DNA from: Phytopythium helicoides
Lineage: Eukaryota > Oomycota > Peronosporomycetes > Pythiales > Pythiaceae
DNA: 64,000 nucleotides
Assembly (NCBI GenBank): GCA_024867545.1
Contig: JANFNE010000035.1
Location: forward strand, 248,001 to 312,000
Reading direction: 5' to 3'
The notes under the pieces were generated by a model. The model was not told the origin of the DNA. It made no database searches and saw nothing but the letters and a program-made list of their open reading frames with translations. The translations under genes and the position numbers were made by a program. This document shows positions 1 through 10,025 of this stretch, in pieces (position 1 is the first letter of the stretch; each line of letters opens with the position of its first letter).

Positions 1-2
1 AG

Positions 3-1712
3 CAACGTCTTGCGCATTCATCAAGTCATCAGTTGGCCAACGATGATGCCGAACAGGGTGATATGCGCTTGACTGCAGAAGTGGTTCATGAGAATGAAGC
101 AGAAGCTGAGGAGGAAGCTGAGGAGGAAGCTGAGCAAGAGGAACAAAAAATGAGCGCCTTTACTCGCGATGACGAGCACCCCATTCCCTGGAAGGTGGAT
201 GTTCTTACTTCGGCTCCCGAGTTCGCGCCAGCAGACCATCCTGAGCAAGACGGAGTGTTCTATCCGTTTTCCGAGTTCCGAGCACACACCGAGTGCCCCA
301 AAATTGATTTCCCTGCCGAGCTGCTGGTCTCTGGGAACTTTTTCCGCCGTCGTTGGGTTGGTCTTGGCGAGCGCCGCGTCAAAAATGTCGGACTCATCCT
401 CGAGTGGTCGCCACAAATGCACCAAGAAGCGATGAAGGGAGCAATGCAGCACTTATTCATGGAGGCCATGTCTGCGAGCCCCGGAATTGCTCCGAATGAC
501 GCTGCTGTGAAGGCTCTTTCACGGGCGTCTGAGATCCCGCGCCTATGGGCAGAGCACTGCATCCCAACCGATCTTCACACTGCTGTTGCAGGGGCAACTG
601 CGTCCTCATCTGTGTATTTGGTGACGCTGTCGCTTGCAGAGGGCGAGACCATTCGTCGAATGATTCATCAGAACCATCCTGTATTCCAGACAAGTGTGGT
701 CCGCCTTCGTACGTGCGAGGGTGAGCTAGTTGAGAGCTCTTCGGTCTTTGCAGCTTGGAACGATGCCAGCGAGACGTTGACGGAACGTGTCAAGAAGATT
801 TCAACGGGTATTCAATGCCTACGCTTCTTCAATAACGAAATGTACTACTTCCCGACAGAGTTGCAGCTCCTACTTGAAGGACTTGCGCTTGTTCCCATCT
901 CGCTGCGCCACGAGTTTTTCGAATGCATCTTGCGGCTTCGTCGTCGTGAGCGACATCTGTGGGGAGATACACCGCTTGCGAAGGTTTTTACGCGCAAGGA
1001 CGAGTGGCACTTACTAAGCGCACGTGCGCGCATGCAGCAGTTCCAGCAGAGTCTGAAACGAAAGAAAAAGCTGGACCAATTGGCACCATCGCTGCGCCGC
1101 TTTGATGAGAACGACGATGGTTCGCTGCCAGCAGAGGATGTCCTCAAGTGCTTCGAAAACTTCCAGCTCGGGTTTTCGTCTGGTGAGCTAAACGAGATCA
1201 TTGGGTTGATCGCAGATGAGAGCACGTTTTCAGCCGCGGGAGGAATTCCCATCGAAATGGTGTGTGCGGCGTTCGGAATGTCCAAGCAAGATGTTGCTGC
1301 CACACTTCGTCGCGAGGATGAAGCCATGGCACGTCAGCAGGCTGCAGCCGCAAGCGCAAATGAGCCATGGAGTTGCCCTGTGTGCACATTCGTGAATGAG
1401 ACCAGTGCAACCTCGTGCAATGCGTGCGGGGAGATCAGCCCGATGCTGTTAGCGCTCGACCAAGCTGATACCGAGAGCAGCAAACCTCGAGAACAAACGT
1501 GGCGTTGCAACAACTGCACGTTTATCAACCAAGGTAGCGACGACATCTGCGCCATTTGTGAGCTTGACGTCGAAGGCCAGCGTGGTGTACCTCGCGGCAA
1601 GTGGATTTGTGCGGGCGAGCAAGGCGGCTGCACGTTCTTCAACTCGATGAGTAGCTTTTACTGCGAGGTTTGCAACCGCGCACGGCCCGATCTTGCGTCG
1701 ACACGGTTCTAG
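3..1712 (+). CDS. EF-hand / RanBP2 zinc-finger protein, C-terminal part (5' partial)
   Basis: The reading frame is open from the window edge and no ATG is seen before acidic residues, so this is probably the 3' part of a longer gene. The visible part is about 570 aa. An acidic Glu-rich stretch comes first, then an unrecognised 300-residue region. An EF-hand-like segment follows (RFDENDDGS, around 1095-1130). Three RanBP2-type zinc fingers lie at about 1365-1700: WSCPVCTF...CNAC, WRCNNCTF...CAIC and WICAGEQGGCTF...CEVC. The third has a longer first Cys-Cys spacing than is usual. Such fingers commonly bind ubiquitin or single-stranded RNA. The overall function is not recognised. The gene is convergent with the PHD gene, with about 100 bp between stop codons. 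Confidence 0.6.
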   Translation, partial: QRLAHSSSHQLANDDAEQGDMRLTAEVVHENEAEAEEEAEEEAEQEEQKMSAFTRDDEHPIPWKVDVLTSAPEFAPADHPEQDGVFYPFSEFRAHTECPKIDFPAELLVSGNFFRRRWVGLGERRVKNVGLILEWSPQMHQEAMKGAMQHLFMEAMSASPGIAPNDAAVKALSRASEIPRLWAEHCIPTDLHTAVAGATASSSVYLVTLSLAEGETIRRMIHQNHPVFQTSVVRLRTCEGELVESSSVFAAWNDASETLTERVKKISTGIQCLRFFNNEMYYFPTELQLLLEGLALVPISLRHEFFECILRLRRRERHLWGDTPLAKVFTRKDEWHLLSARARMQQFQQSLKRKKKLDQLAPSLRRFDENDDGSLPAEDVLKCFENFQLGFSSGELNEIIGLIADESTFSAAGGIPIEMVCAAFGMSKQDVAATLRREDEAMARQQAAAASANEPWSCPVCTFVNETSATSCNACGEISPMLLALDQADTESSKPREQTWRCNNCTFINQGSDDICAICELDVEGQRGVPRGKWICAGEQGGCTFFNSMSSFYCEVCNRARPDLASTRF

Positions 1713-1812
1713 TAAGGTAAGAGGCATACGAGCAAGTGCGTGAAATGAAAGTGGATTTTGACCAGCGAATTGCTGCCAAGCGTGCTAATACCAACGGTAA
1801 CGACAATATAAA

Positions 1813-3789
1813 CTAGCGCGACGACTTCTTCAGTTTGAGCTTCTTCTCCAGTCGATCACGCGCAGAGCCCGACTTGCGCTTCCCACTACTGTGGATCGGT
1901 GCATGAAGTCCACCCGTTTCCCACGGCTTCGTAGTCGCGGGAGACTTTGGCGTGACAGGAAGCGGGGGCCGGGTTACACGAGGCGACACACCAGGCGGCG
2001 GAGGGGGCGAAGCCGGTGGTGGAGGCGGCGCATCAACTGATAGCGACTCCTTGGATCTGGAAGACGAAGGTGCCGAGTGGTGGTGGTGGTGGCTGCTGCG
2101 GCTGCTGCTATGACCGTGGTGGTGACTCCTGCTGTGGCTGCTGTGTCGGTGACTCTTGTGTCGTTCACTTCTCGATCGCGACGAGTGGTGATCCACGATG
2201 ATGTCCACGTCATTATCTCGCGACGGGGGTGGTGGCGGCGGAGACGGAGGTGGAGGGGGTGATGATGGCGGTGGAGGAGACCCAGTGGGCTGGGTCGTTG
2301 ACGATATCGGGAGAGCTTCCCTCGGCTCAGCTTCACGTCCATGACCATCCGCTCGACTGGAGGCACCAATCATGCCAGTTAACGCCAGAGCCGCATCGGA
2401 TGCAGATAGGTCCTTGGGCTTGGAGCTCCTTGATCCAGACGACCGGTGGTGCGATCGATCACTTTCTCGCTTCTTCTTATCACTGTGAGATTTGCCGGAC
2501 TTCTTTGACTCGAGGTGCTTGCGCTTCTTTCGCTTGACACAACGAGGGCATCGATAATGATCGGGTGGGTCCTGGCCTAGAAGAATTCCCACACAGTCAG
2601 TGTGCTGCCACGTTTTGCACCCTTCGCACTCCACCATTCGGCGTCCATCGTCGTGGTTCTTGCGGTTGCGAACATCACAGACGCAGTCAAACATCCAGGT
2701 GCACTCGAAGCAGATGAACTTCTCGTTTTCTGCCTCCTGAGGTGACTTGCCGGCGCAGCTCGCGTGCACCCAGTTGGTGCACATATCGCACTGGATCATG
2801 GAAGTTCCGTCGTCGTAGTTTTTCTGGTGCACTCCACAAGAGCAGTGCATCAGCCAGGATTCCTCTGCGGCAACGACGGCTACGCCCCCAACCAAAGGAA
2901 CCTGGGAAAGCTTGGCATTGCTAGCTGAAGCAACGTTTGCGAGCTTGTCATGCTTGTGCTTGAGAGGCTTTTCGCTCTTGTCCTTCTTTTTCTTGGCGGA
3001 CTGTGAGCCACTGGACTGCTTTTTCGTCGTCCCAGACTTGGACCGGTGCGACCGCCGCTCGCGTTCATGCTGCCGTGCAAGGGCAACCACCTCATCCTTC
3101 GTTTCCTTCGTCAACTTTAGCTCCTCTTGCTTGGCCTGACGGCGGAGAGCGATTAGAGCGTCCACCGGCGCGGTTGGGAGTTCTGGGTACGCGTTCTCAA
3201 TGTCCGACGGGTTGTCGCTGTCACTGTCACTGCTGACGGTATCGATGATGGCTTCTTGCGGGTGCAAAGAGATCGTGGTGCTGGCAACCTGCTGCTGGTT
3301 CTCTTCGACGGCGTCTGTCATCTCTTCCTTGTTGTCCTCTTCCTCGTCCTCCTCCGGCTTCTTGTCCTTGCCGTTAGAGTGTTCGTTGTCACGGTGGTCA
3401 TCGTTGCCATTGGGTCGCTCCCCGCCTCCTCCGCCGCTCCCACTCATCTGCTCCTCTCCTCCACCAGCATCGCTGTCGCTGTCACTCGAGTCGTCGCTCG
3501 AGCTCGACTCGGAGCTGCTCTCACTGCTGCTGCTGCTACTGGAGCTGCTGCTGTCGTCACTGCTGCTGCTCGCACTGCTCTCGTCGCTGCTCGCCGCGCA
3601 CTTCCGAAAGTCGCTTCTTCCGCCCTCCATCACCACCAATAGCGTCACCACCAACGCCACTGACGCCTCCAACTCCCTCCAGCCACGTAGCAGACCGCCG
3701 ACGGCTCCTCGAGTCGCACCCGCGTCAATTCGCCAGCTCTGAGGCCCGGAGAACTCGTAAAACGACGGCTGCACCGCCTCCAGCGCCAT
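1813..3789 (-). CDS. Double PHD-finger chromatin protein
   Basis: A 658-residue frame. Two adjacent PHD fingers lie at about residues 310-415. The first runs CSCGVHQKNYDDGTSMIQC ... CDMCTNWVH ... CFEC. The second runs CVCDVRNRKNHDDGRRMVEC ... CEGCKTWQH ... CPRC. Both have the C4HC3 pattern and the aromatic residues typical of histone-H3-tail readers. The rest is low complexity: a Ser/Asp/Glu block (residues ~65-110), Lys-rich nuclear-type segments, proline runs, and a His/Ser/Arg-rich tail. The outer ATG is at 3789. An inner ATG at 3630 (605 aa) removes an oddly hydrophobic leader and could be the true start. It is divergent from the mtIF2 gene across 291 bp. A nuclear chromatin-binding role is inferred from the fingers alone. 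Confidence 0.75.
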   Translation of the reverse strand: MALEAVQPSFYEFSGPQSWRIDAGATRGAVGGLLRGWRELEASVALVVTLLVVMEGGRSDFRKCAASSDESSASSSSDDSSSSSSSSSSESSSESSSSDDSSDSDSDAGGGEEQMSGSGGGGGERPNGNDDHRDNEHSNGKDKKPEEDEEEDNKEEMTDAVEENQQQVASTTISLHPQEAIIDTVSSDSDSDNPSDIENAYPELPTAPVDALIALRRQAKQEELKLTKETKDEVVALARQHERERRSHRSKSGTTKKQSSGSQSAKKKKDKSEKPLKHKHDKLANVASASNAKLSQVPLVGGVAVVAAEESWLMHCSCGVHQKNYDDGTSMIQCDMCTNWVHASCAGKSPQEAENEKFICFECTWMFDCVCDVRNRKNHDDGRRMVECEGCKTWQHTDCVGILLGQDPPDHYRCPRCVKRKKRKHLESKKSGKSHSDKKKRESDRSHHRSSGSRSSKPKDLSASDAALALTGMIGASSRADGHGREAEPREALPISSTTQPTGSPPPPSSPPPPPSPPPPPPSRDNDVDIIVDHHSSRSRSERHKSHRHSSHSRSHHHGHSSSRSSHHHHHSAPSSSRSKESLSVDAPPPPPASPPPPPGVSPRVTRPPLPVTPKSPATTKPWETGGLHAPIHSSGKRKSGSARDRLEKKLKLKKSSR

Positions 3790-4080
3790 GCTCCGCCTCT
3801 AAACCTCCGCGCCGCGCTGCGCTCCGCTCGCTCCGGTCCTCAACGCGCGCTACTTCCGCCGCTGGCGCCGTGCCGTCGGGCATGCACGGGGGCTGCCTAT
3901 ACAATTCGCAAGGCGTTGGTTCTTCCCCCTCGCCACTGACTTGATGCCCCTCACATGAGCAACACCTGTTCCCGAAATATCTTGCTCCAACAAGGGACAC
4001 AATCCCTCGTTTCACAAGTTGTCAGGTGATGCGTTCGGGACCGCGCGACAACCACGGGAGGCGGCACTTCCAAGCGCAAC
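3790..4080. promoter_or_regulatory. Bidirectional promoter region, PHD gene / mtIF2
   Basis: These 291 bp separate two divergent start codons, so they must hold both promoters. No clear TATA box was identified. Confidence 0.5.
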
Positions 4081-6978
4081 ATGCGGCAGTGGATGCTGCT
4101 GCTGCGCGCCGGCGGCGACGCCGCGGCGGCCTCGCTAGTCGAGCGCAGTGCGCTGCGGCTGCGGCCGCGCCGCGCGCTCAGCTCGAACGCGGCGCCGGAC
4201 CGGAGGAAGCGCAACCACCTGCCGAGCAACAAGAAGGAGCTGCGCGAGAAGCGGTCGGTGGACAACCGCGAGCTGTTTGGCGCGGCGGGGGCCAAGGGCG
4301 CGACGGGCCAGGCGCAGCAGGGCGGCACCTTCCGGCAGTCGCTCAAGAAGAAGAACCGCGCGTCCAGGCAGGAGCAGCCAGTGTTCACCAACAAGTTCCA
4401 GAACCTGCTGTCGTTCGCGCTGGACGAGCGAGAGGAGGAGGGCAAGGCCGGTGAGGAGCACAAGGGCAAGCAGCAGCAGCAGAGCGCGGGAGCGGACAAG
4501 ACCCACGGGAAGAACCACGCGCAGCGCAAGCACCGACCCCACCAGGCTGCGGGAGCTCAGGCAGATGTGGAGGCAGTGGCTGACGTTGACGTCGAGGAGG
4601 AGGAGAAGCTGCTGGCCAAGGAGGGGGCAGACGATCTGGAACTCTCGGAGCTCGGACTTGACGTGCCTGACGACTTTGACGACGGAACGGTCGATGGCGC
4701 GGAACCGTGGCATGCCAAGAAGGCGAAGCAGCGCAAGCACCCGCGGCCGAAGCTCTTTTCCGCCGACAGCGACCCCGCCAGCGTGCTGTCTGCGCTGGGC
4801 ATTGCGTCCGGCAGCGGCAGCAGCACGGACGGCGAAGTGTCGGATGGCGGCCGCAAAGCTCTCAAGAGTAAGAAGAAGAAGGATGGCCGTAGCTTGTTGA
4901 AGAACTTCAAGTTCGAGCACAGCCTCTTTGACGACGACTCGAACCTCTTTGGGCATATTGACTGGGATGAGAAGGGAGATGATGATACGCGTGAGCAGCG
5001 CCGCTTCCAGCGAAAGCTGAGGAAAGAGACGAAGCAAAAGCCCAAGATCGTGCTGGCCCCGCAGGAAATCGAGATTCCCACCACGATCTCCGTTAAGGAC
5101 CTTGCCGAGCGCATGAGTATCAAGGCTAAGCTGCTGCTGAAGGAGCTCAAGGATCTCGGCGAGCGCGGCTATCACGAAGAGTCAATTATCACAAACGACA
5201 TCGCGGAGCTCGTCGTTGAGGCGCTCAACATGATCCCAGTGCTGCTTCCTCCCGATTTCGTCGACTTGGAGCTCACGGTACCACCCGAGGACTGCTCCAT
5301 GTTCCCGACGCGTCCTCCCATTGTTTCTGTAATGGGTCATGTCGACCACGGTAAGACTACATTACTAGATGCACTGCGCAAGTCGAAGGTCGCGGCTTCG
5401 GAAGCTGGTGGTATTACGCAGGCCATTGGCGCATTCTCTGTCAACCTCGGCAAGAATGTCGGCGGACCAAGCACGCCAAAGACCATGACGTTCATCGATA
5501 CTCCCGGACACGCCGCGTTCAGCAACATGCGGTCGCGTGGGTCGGAGGTCACCGACTTGATCGTGCTTGTTGTGGCGGCGGACGATGGAGTGCGTCCGCA
5601 GACAGTTGAAGTGATTCAGCTGGCGCTGAAGAACAATGTTCCTTTGGTGGTTGCGGTCACCAAGTGTGATATGCACTCGCACGATCAGGATGAAGTTGTC
5701 AAGCGTATTGGAAGCCAGCTACTTAACCAGGGTGTGGTCGTTGAGCAATTGGCCGGTGACACCCCTCTCGTGTTGGTGTCGGGCAAGACTGGAGAAGGTC
5801 TTGACACCCTGAAGGAGACGATTGCACTGCATGCTGAAGTGATGGATCTCCGAGCTGACCCGACGCCTCGCGGTGAGGCTGTCGTGCTGGAAGCAAACGT
5901 TGCACGCGGTGTCGGTACGCAGGTCGACGCGATTGTCAAGTGGGGCACACTCACGAATGGAAGTATCGTTGTTTGCGGACTTGAGTACGGCAAGGTCCGT
6001 GCGCTTGTCGATGATGCCGGCAAGCGTGTCAAGCAAGTGAAGCCTGGCAATCCCGTCCGAGTCATTGGTCTGAAGGGTTTGCCGGAAGCCGGAGACGCTC
6101 TGCTTGCTGTGGAAAGCGAGGAGAGGGCGAAGGAAGTGATTGAGCAGCGAAAGGAGATTATTGAGTGGGACCTGATGGCTACGGTCGAGGAGGCCGAACA
6201 GGAGTCCACCGGAACGACAGTGCCCCACCGTCGCCGCAAGACTGCGCGCACTCGCCGCAAGTGGGAGGAACAGGAGCTGCGGCGACGACAGGAGGCAGAG
6301 GAAGCAAAGCGTCTTGCGTCACTCAAGGCTGGCGACGAGGGATACATTGCCAACGTTGTGCCGATTATCGTCAAGACCGACTCGGTGGGTGTGATCTCGG
6401 CGATCGATGAGCTGATTGCGTCTCTCCCCAGCGATGAAGCTGTGATCAAGCGCATCCAGGCGGCTGTCGGTCCCGTGAACTCGTCAGACCTTGCGATGGC
6501 CGAGGCGACTGGCGCTACGGTGTACTGCTTCAACGTCAAGCACCCAGCGACAATTGACCGCGAAGCTCTCGACAAGAACGTGAGCCTGCGGCAACACCGC
6601 GTGATCTACTCGATGCTCGACGACATTAAGCAGCTGTTGCTCGAGAACCTGAGCGGCGTGGAGGAGACGGAGGTGGTCGGGGCGGCCGAGGTCGTGCAAG
6701 CGATCCCGATCACGAGCTCAGGACGCCGCACCAAGAACATTGCTGGCTGCAAGGTGACCATGGGCACGATGAACATGCAGGCCAAGTACCGGCTCGTGCG
6801 CGACGGCGAGATCGTCGTATCGGGCGTGTCGATGGAGTCGATGCGCCATTTCCAGCAGAAGGTGGCCGAGGTGAACAAGGGGCAGGAGTGCGGCCTGCAG
6901 CTGGATGACTTTGACGGCTTCCAGCCGGGCGACGTGCTCGAGGCGTACATCGTCAAGGTCGTCAAACAGACACTGTAA
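4081..6978 (+). CDS. MTIF2: Mitochondrial translation initiation factor IF-2
   Basis: 965 aa. The Arg/Ala-rich, acid-poor N-terminus (residues 1-50) looks like a mitochondrial presequence. A long charged linker follows, then the IF2 core. The G1 motif GHVDHGKT is at residues 419-426, DTPGH is near 474, and TKCD near 527. A beta-barrel domain II and the C-terminal IF2 domains follow. The factor brings fMet-tRNA to the small mitochondrial ribosomal subunit and hydrolyses GTP at subunit joining. It is longer than bacterial or human mtIF2 because of the low-complexity N-terminal extension. The first ATG agrees with the presequence. The coding region is uninterrupted. Confidence 0.93.
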   Translation: MRQWMLLLRAGGDAAAASLVERSALRLRPRRALSSNAAPDRRKRNHLPSNKKELREKRSVDNRELFGAAGAKGATGQAQQGGTFRQSLKKKNRASRQEQPVFTNKFQNLLSFALDEREEEGKAGEEHKGKQQQQSAGADKTHGKNHAQRKHRPHQAAGAQADVEAVADVDVEEEEKLLAKEGADDLELSELGLDVPDDFDDGTVDGAEPWHAKKAKQRKHPRPKLFSADSDPASVLSALGIASGSGSSTDGEVSDGGRKALKSKKKKDGRSLLKNFKFEHSLFDDDSNLFGHIDWDEKGDDDTREQRRFQRKLRKETKQKPKIVLAPQEIEIPTTISVKDLAERMSIKAKLLLKELKDLGERGYHEESIITNDIAELVVEALNMIPVLLPPDFVDLELTVPPEDCSMFPTRPPIVSVMGHVDHGKTTLLDALRKSKVAASEAGGITQAIGAFSVNLGKNVGGPSTPKTMTFIDTPGHAAFSNMRSRGSEVTDLIVLVVAADDGVRPQTVEVIQLALKNNVPLVVAVTKCDMHSHDQDEVVKRIGSQLLNQGVVVEQLAGDTPLVLVSGKTGEGLDTLKETIALHAEVMDLRADPTPRGEAVVLEANVARGVGTQVDAIVKWGTLTNGSIVVCGLEYGKVRALVDDAGKRVKQVKPGNPVRVIGLKGLPEAGDALLAVESEERAKEVIEQRKEIIEWDLMATVEEAEQESTGTTVPHRRRKTARTRRKWEEQELRRRQEAEEAKRLASLKAGDEGYIANVVPIIVKTDSVGVISAIDELIASLPSDEAVIKRIQAAVGPVNSSDLAMAEATGATVYCFNVKHPATIDREALDKNVSLRQHRVIYSMLDDIKQLLLENLSGVEETEVVGAAEVVQAIPITSSGRRTKNIAGCKVTMGTMNMQAKYRLVRDGEIVVSGVSMESMRHFQQKVAEVNKGQECGLQLDDFDGFQPGDVLEAYIVKVVKQTL

Positions 6979-7400
6979 AAAAAAGAGGTGTCGATCGGTC
7001 CGAGTGCATCCATCATCCTCGCTCAGCAAGCTGTGACGTAAAAGTGTAGACAGACGGGATAGACGTGTGCCATGCTAACCAGTTGCAGTAGTCGTTCGAC
7101 TGGTGAAATCACGTAGATTGAAATACATGTGGCCCACACCGCGTCCTCTGTCTGGTCGTCATCAAATGACTACCCGGTCTAACGCTCAAATAGACTACCT
7201 GGTCGCCATTTTTTCAAAAAAAAATGTTCTTGTCCTCATGCGAAAGAGTTATACGGCCGCGCCGCCCCCTCCCAAAAATGCCAGTTTTTTTTTTCAAACC
7301 ACAACTATCGCCAAGCAGTCGCCGAGGTGGCCGGGCCTCCGCGAGCGAGCGCTAGCAAGCAAGGCTTCCCGCGCGTCCTTATAGCTCCTGCGCGCGCGCC
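6979..7400. other. Intergenic region, mtIF2 / Med15-like gene
   Basis: 422 bp with no convincing gene. A stretch rich in T and A runs near 7208-7300 (CCATTTTTTCAAAAAAAA, then a T9 run) lies just upstream of the Med15-like gene and may be part of its promoter. Confidence 0.4.
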
Positions 7401-9875
7401 ATGGACCCGCACGGCGTCAACCCGATGGGGATGCAGGGCATGTCGGTGCCCATGGGCATGTCGATGCCCATGTCGATGCCCATGGCCTCGAACGCGACGC
7501 CGCAGCAGATGGCGGCGCTCGGCATGAACGGCATGGGCCCGCAGCAGTACGGGCTGCCGGTGGGCGCGCAGCCGCAGCAGCCCATGATGATGGGCATGGG
7601 CGGGGCCATGCCCATGGGCGCAGGCGCGGGGATGAACCCCATGAACATGGCGGCCATGGGCATGAAGATGAACCCCGCGGCCATGAACCCGGCCGCCATG
7701 AACCCCGGCGCGCCCGCGGCCGCCGACTGGCGCATCCAGCTCACGCGCGAGCACCGCGCGAACCTCATCGCCAAGATGTACGTCTCGACTTGTGGGACGT
7801 TTGTGGACGCGAGGGGACTGACGTGTGTTTGTGTGTGTCGCTCGGATAGCTACAATGAGATGGTGCGCGTGTCGGCCGACCCGATGCCCGGCATCAAGCT
7901 CTGGATGAACGTGTCGTGGTACGAGCTCACGCTGTACAAGGAGTCGCGCACGCAGGAGGACTACATCAACAAGATCTTCAACCGGCTCAAGGCGCTCCGC
8001 GCGCAGCAGACGGACATGAACGCCGCCATGGCCGCGCAGGCGCTGCCCAACCAGGGGATGCTCTCGCGCCTCGACTTTTCCTACTACAACACCATGAATA
8101 TGAACCCGCGCGCGGGCGTCGCGCAGCCGCAGGGATACCCCGGACACCCGCAGTTTGCCAACCACCCCGGCGTCATGCCGCCACAGCAGCAGCAGATGCA
8201 GCAGCAGCAAGTCATGGCCCAGCAACAGGCTGGCAAGCCCATGATGCCTGGCGCCATGGGTGTGAACGGAGCGGGTGGAGGGGGAAGCACTGGAACGACG
8301 CCGCGGTCGTCCATGTCCAACGCGCCTGGAATCAAGCAAGACGCGGCGGCGGCCTCGTCAATGCCTGTTGGAGTTGACAACGCCGCCGAGTACTGGCAGC
8401 AACACGCGGCTCTCAAGAGCAAGTACCACGACGATGTTGAGAAGGTCCACAGCGCTTTCAAGAAGTACGTGGATCACATGAAGGGCCACGAGGAGACGGA
8501 GCAAAAGAAGAAGCTGCGGTATCTGCTGAGCTACGTGCAACTGTGCGCCAACATTTTGAGCGAGGACAAGACGACGCATCCGCCGCGGAAGATTGACGAG
8601 CTCGACAAGGTTTACAAGTACATCGTTAAAATCGTGAACCCGTACCTGAAGAAGCTGCGCACCGAGACGGACAAACGGACTTTCACACCGAACGGCAGTG
8701 GTAGTGCTGGCGCCGGTGTACCAAACCCAGGCGCACCTGGATCGGCTCCGCCTGTTAATGTGAACGGAGCGCCGTCGTCCGTTGGCATGAACAGCTCGAG
8801 TGGTCCGCTATCTTCATCAACCGCTACAGCAGGGACTAACTCGGTGACGTCGACTTCGACAGCGCCCGCGACGAGTGCGGCGATGACTTCTGGCGGAATG
8901 AATAACGCCCCGAACGGCGCTGGGATGGATGCAGCTGCGATGGCGATGCGCCAGCAGCAAATGGCGCAGCAGCAGAAAAACGCTCAAATGAGCCAGCAGC
9001 AAGCTGCTCAGCAGAAGCATGCGCAGTATCAGCAGCATTTGCAGCAGCAACGTGCTCATCAGATGCAGCAGCAGCGGATGATGCAGCAGCGGCAGCAGCA
9101 GCAGCAGCAAATGATGCAGCGACAGCAGCAAATGATGCAGCAACAGGGTCAGCAGAACCCGCAGCAGCCGCAAAATCCGCAGCAGCAAAATCCGCAGCAA
9201 AACCAACAGCAGAAGCCCCCGACAGGCGGGAACAATTCCCAGATGAACCCTCAGCAGGCTCAAATGGCGGCGCAACAGCAGCAGCAAATGAAGCAGCAGC
9301 AGCAGAACCAGCAGAGCCAGCAGAACCAACAGCAAATGGCTCAGCGTGCCGCGACAAACCAGCCTGCTACATCACAGTCGCAGCAGCAACAGCAGCAGCA
9401 GCCTCAGCGCCCGCAGCAACCGCCCCAGCAGCAGACGTCGCAGCCGCAGCAAAAGGCACAGCAGCCACCTCAGCAGCCGCACAAGGCTCCGCAGCAGAAC
9501 CCGCAGCAGCCCCAGCAGCAGCAGCAGCCTTCGCAAGCCCAGCAGCAGCAAGGGCAGAACGGGTCGTCGCGGAATGAAAGCCCGTCGATGAATTCGGGTC
9601 TGGGGCTTTCCATCGACGACAGTCTGTATGGCGGTATGGACGGGTCGCTTCTGCAGATGCCTTCCAACCTCGGCGGCAGTGGCGGCAGCGGCGGCTACAT
9701 GGGCTTCGGCAACGATCTATCACCCTCAAATTTCTCGAGCGGCATGGACTTGATGCTGGACATCGACGGATCCGGTCTGTCAGGTCTTTCCTATGACCTT
9801 CCGGACGGACAGGGTCGTGGCAACGGCGACGACGGCGACAGCTCGGACCTGATGGGGTTCGTGGAGGCGCTGTGA
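7401..9875 (+). CDS. MED15: Mediator Med15-like glutamine-rich coactivator with KIX-like domain
   Basis: The Met/Gly/Pro-rich N-terminus is followed by a KIX-like helical domain (DWRIQLTREHRANLIAK..., then NEMVRVSADP and EDYINKIFNRLKAL). This resembles the Med15/CBP KIX fold that binds activator tails. The frame is open from 7401 to 9875 (824 codons), but 7778-7849 looks like a 72-nt phase-2 intron with no stop. It has GTACGT at the donor and GGATAG at the acceptor, and its removal restores AKIYNEM in the KIX core, giving about 800 aa. A second conserved helical block follows near 8395-8680. The C-terminal half is dominated by polyQ (about 8950-9560), and the end is acidic and Asp/Gly-rich like an activation domain. 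Assignment to Med15 is family-level. Confidence 0.65.
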   Translation: MDPHGVNPMGMQGMSVPMGMSMPMSMPMASNATPQQMAALGMNGMGPQQYGLPVGAQPQQPMMMGMGGAMPMGAGAGMNPMNMAAMGMKMNPAAMNPAAMNPGAPAAADWRIQLTREHRANLIAKMYVSTCGTFVDARGLTCVCVCRSDSYNEMVRVSADPMPGIKLWMNVSWYELTLYKESRTQEDYINKIFNRLKALRAQQTDMNAAMAAQALPNQGMLSRLDFSYYNTMNMNPRAGVAQPQGYPGHPQFANHPGVMPPQQQQMQQQQVMAQQQAGKPMMPGAMGVNGAGGGGSTGTTPRSSMSNAPGIKQDAAAASSMPVGVDNAAEYWQQHAALKSKYHDDVEKVHSAFKKYVDHMKGHEETEQKKKLRYLLSYVQLCANILSEDKTTHPPRKIDELDKVYKYIVKIVNPYLKKLRTETDKRTFTPNGSGSAGAGVPNPGAPGSAPPVNVNGAPSSVGMNSSSGPLSSSTATAGTNSVTSTSTAPATSAAMTSGGMNNAPNGAGMDAAAMAMRQQQMAQQQKNAQMSQQQAAQQKHAQYQQHLQQQRAHQMQQQRMMQQRQQQQQQMMQRQQQMMQQQGQQNPQQPQNPQQQNPQQNQQQKPPTGGNNSQMNPQQAQMAAQQQQQMKQQQQNQQSQQNQQQMAQRAATNQPATSQSQQQQQQQPQRPQQPPQQQTSQPQQKAQQPPQQPHKAPQQNPQQPQQQQQPSQAQQQQGQNGSSRNESPSMNSGLGLSIDDSLYGGMDGSLLQMPSNLGGSGGSGGYMGFGNDLSPSNFSSGMDLMLDIDGSGLSGLSYDLPDGQGRGNGDDGDSSDLMGFVEAL
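8945..9560 (+). repeat. CAG/CAA polyglutamine-coding repeat tract
   Basis: Imperfect CAG/CAA runs encode Gln-rich segments interspersed with Met, Asn and Pro. The mixture of CAG and CAA codons suggests selection for glutamine rather than a pure DNA triplet expansion. Confidence 0.8.
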
Positions 9876-10025
9876 GGCGGTGTAGTAAGTAGTAGCAAGT
9901 AGTATCGTCACGCGGGCGGCTCGATTGTTTTGTTGGTGTGGCCGGGGCTTCCGCTCCGCCCGGCCGAGTGCTCTAATAACGAGAATCGCGCGGGTGCATG
10001 GAGTGAAAATTGATTGTTACTCTAT

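Noticed and set aside
4135..5175. 346-codon - strand open frame opposite mtIF2
   Set aside because: Overlaps the mtIF2 N-terminal region and is Leu/Arg-rich low complexity.
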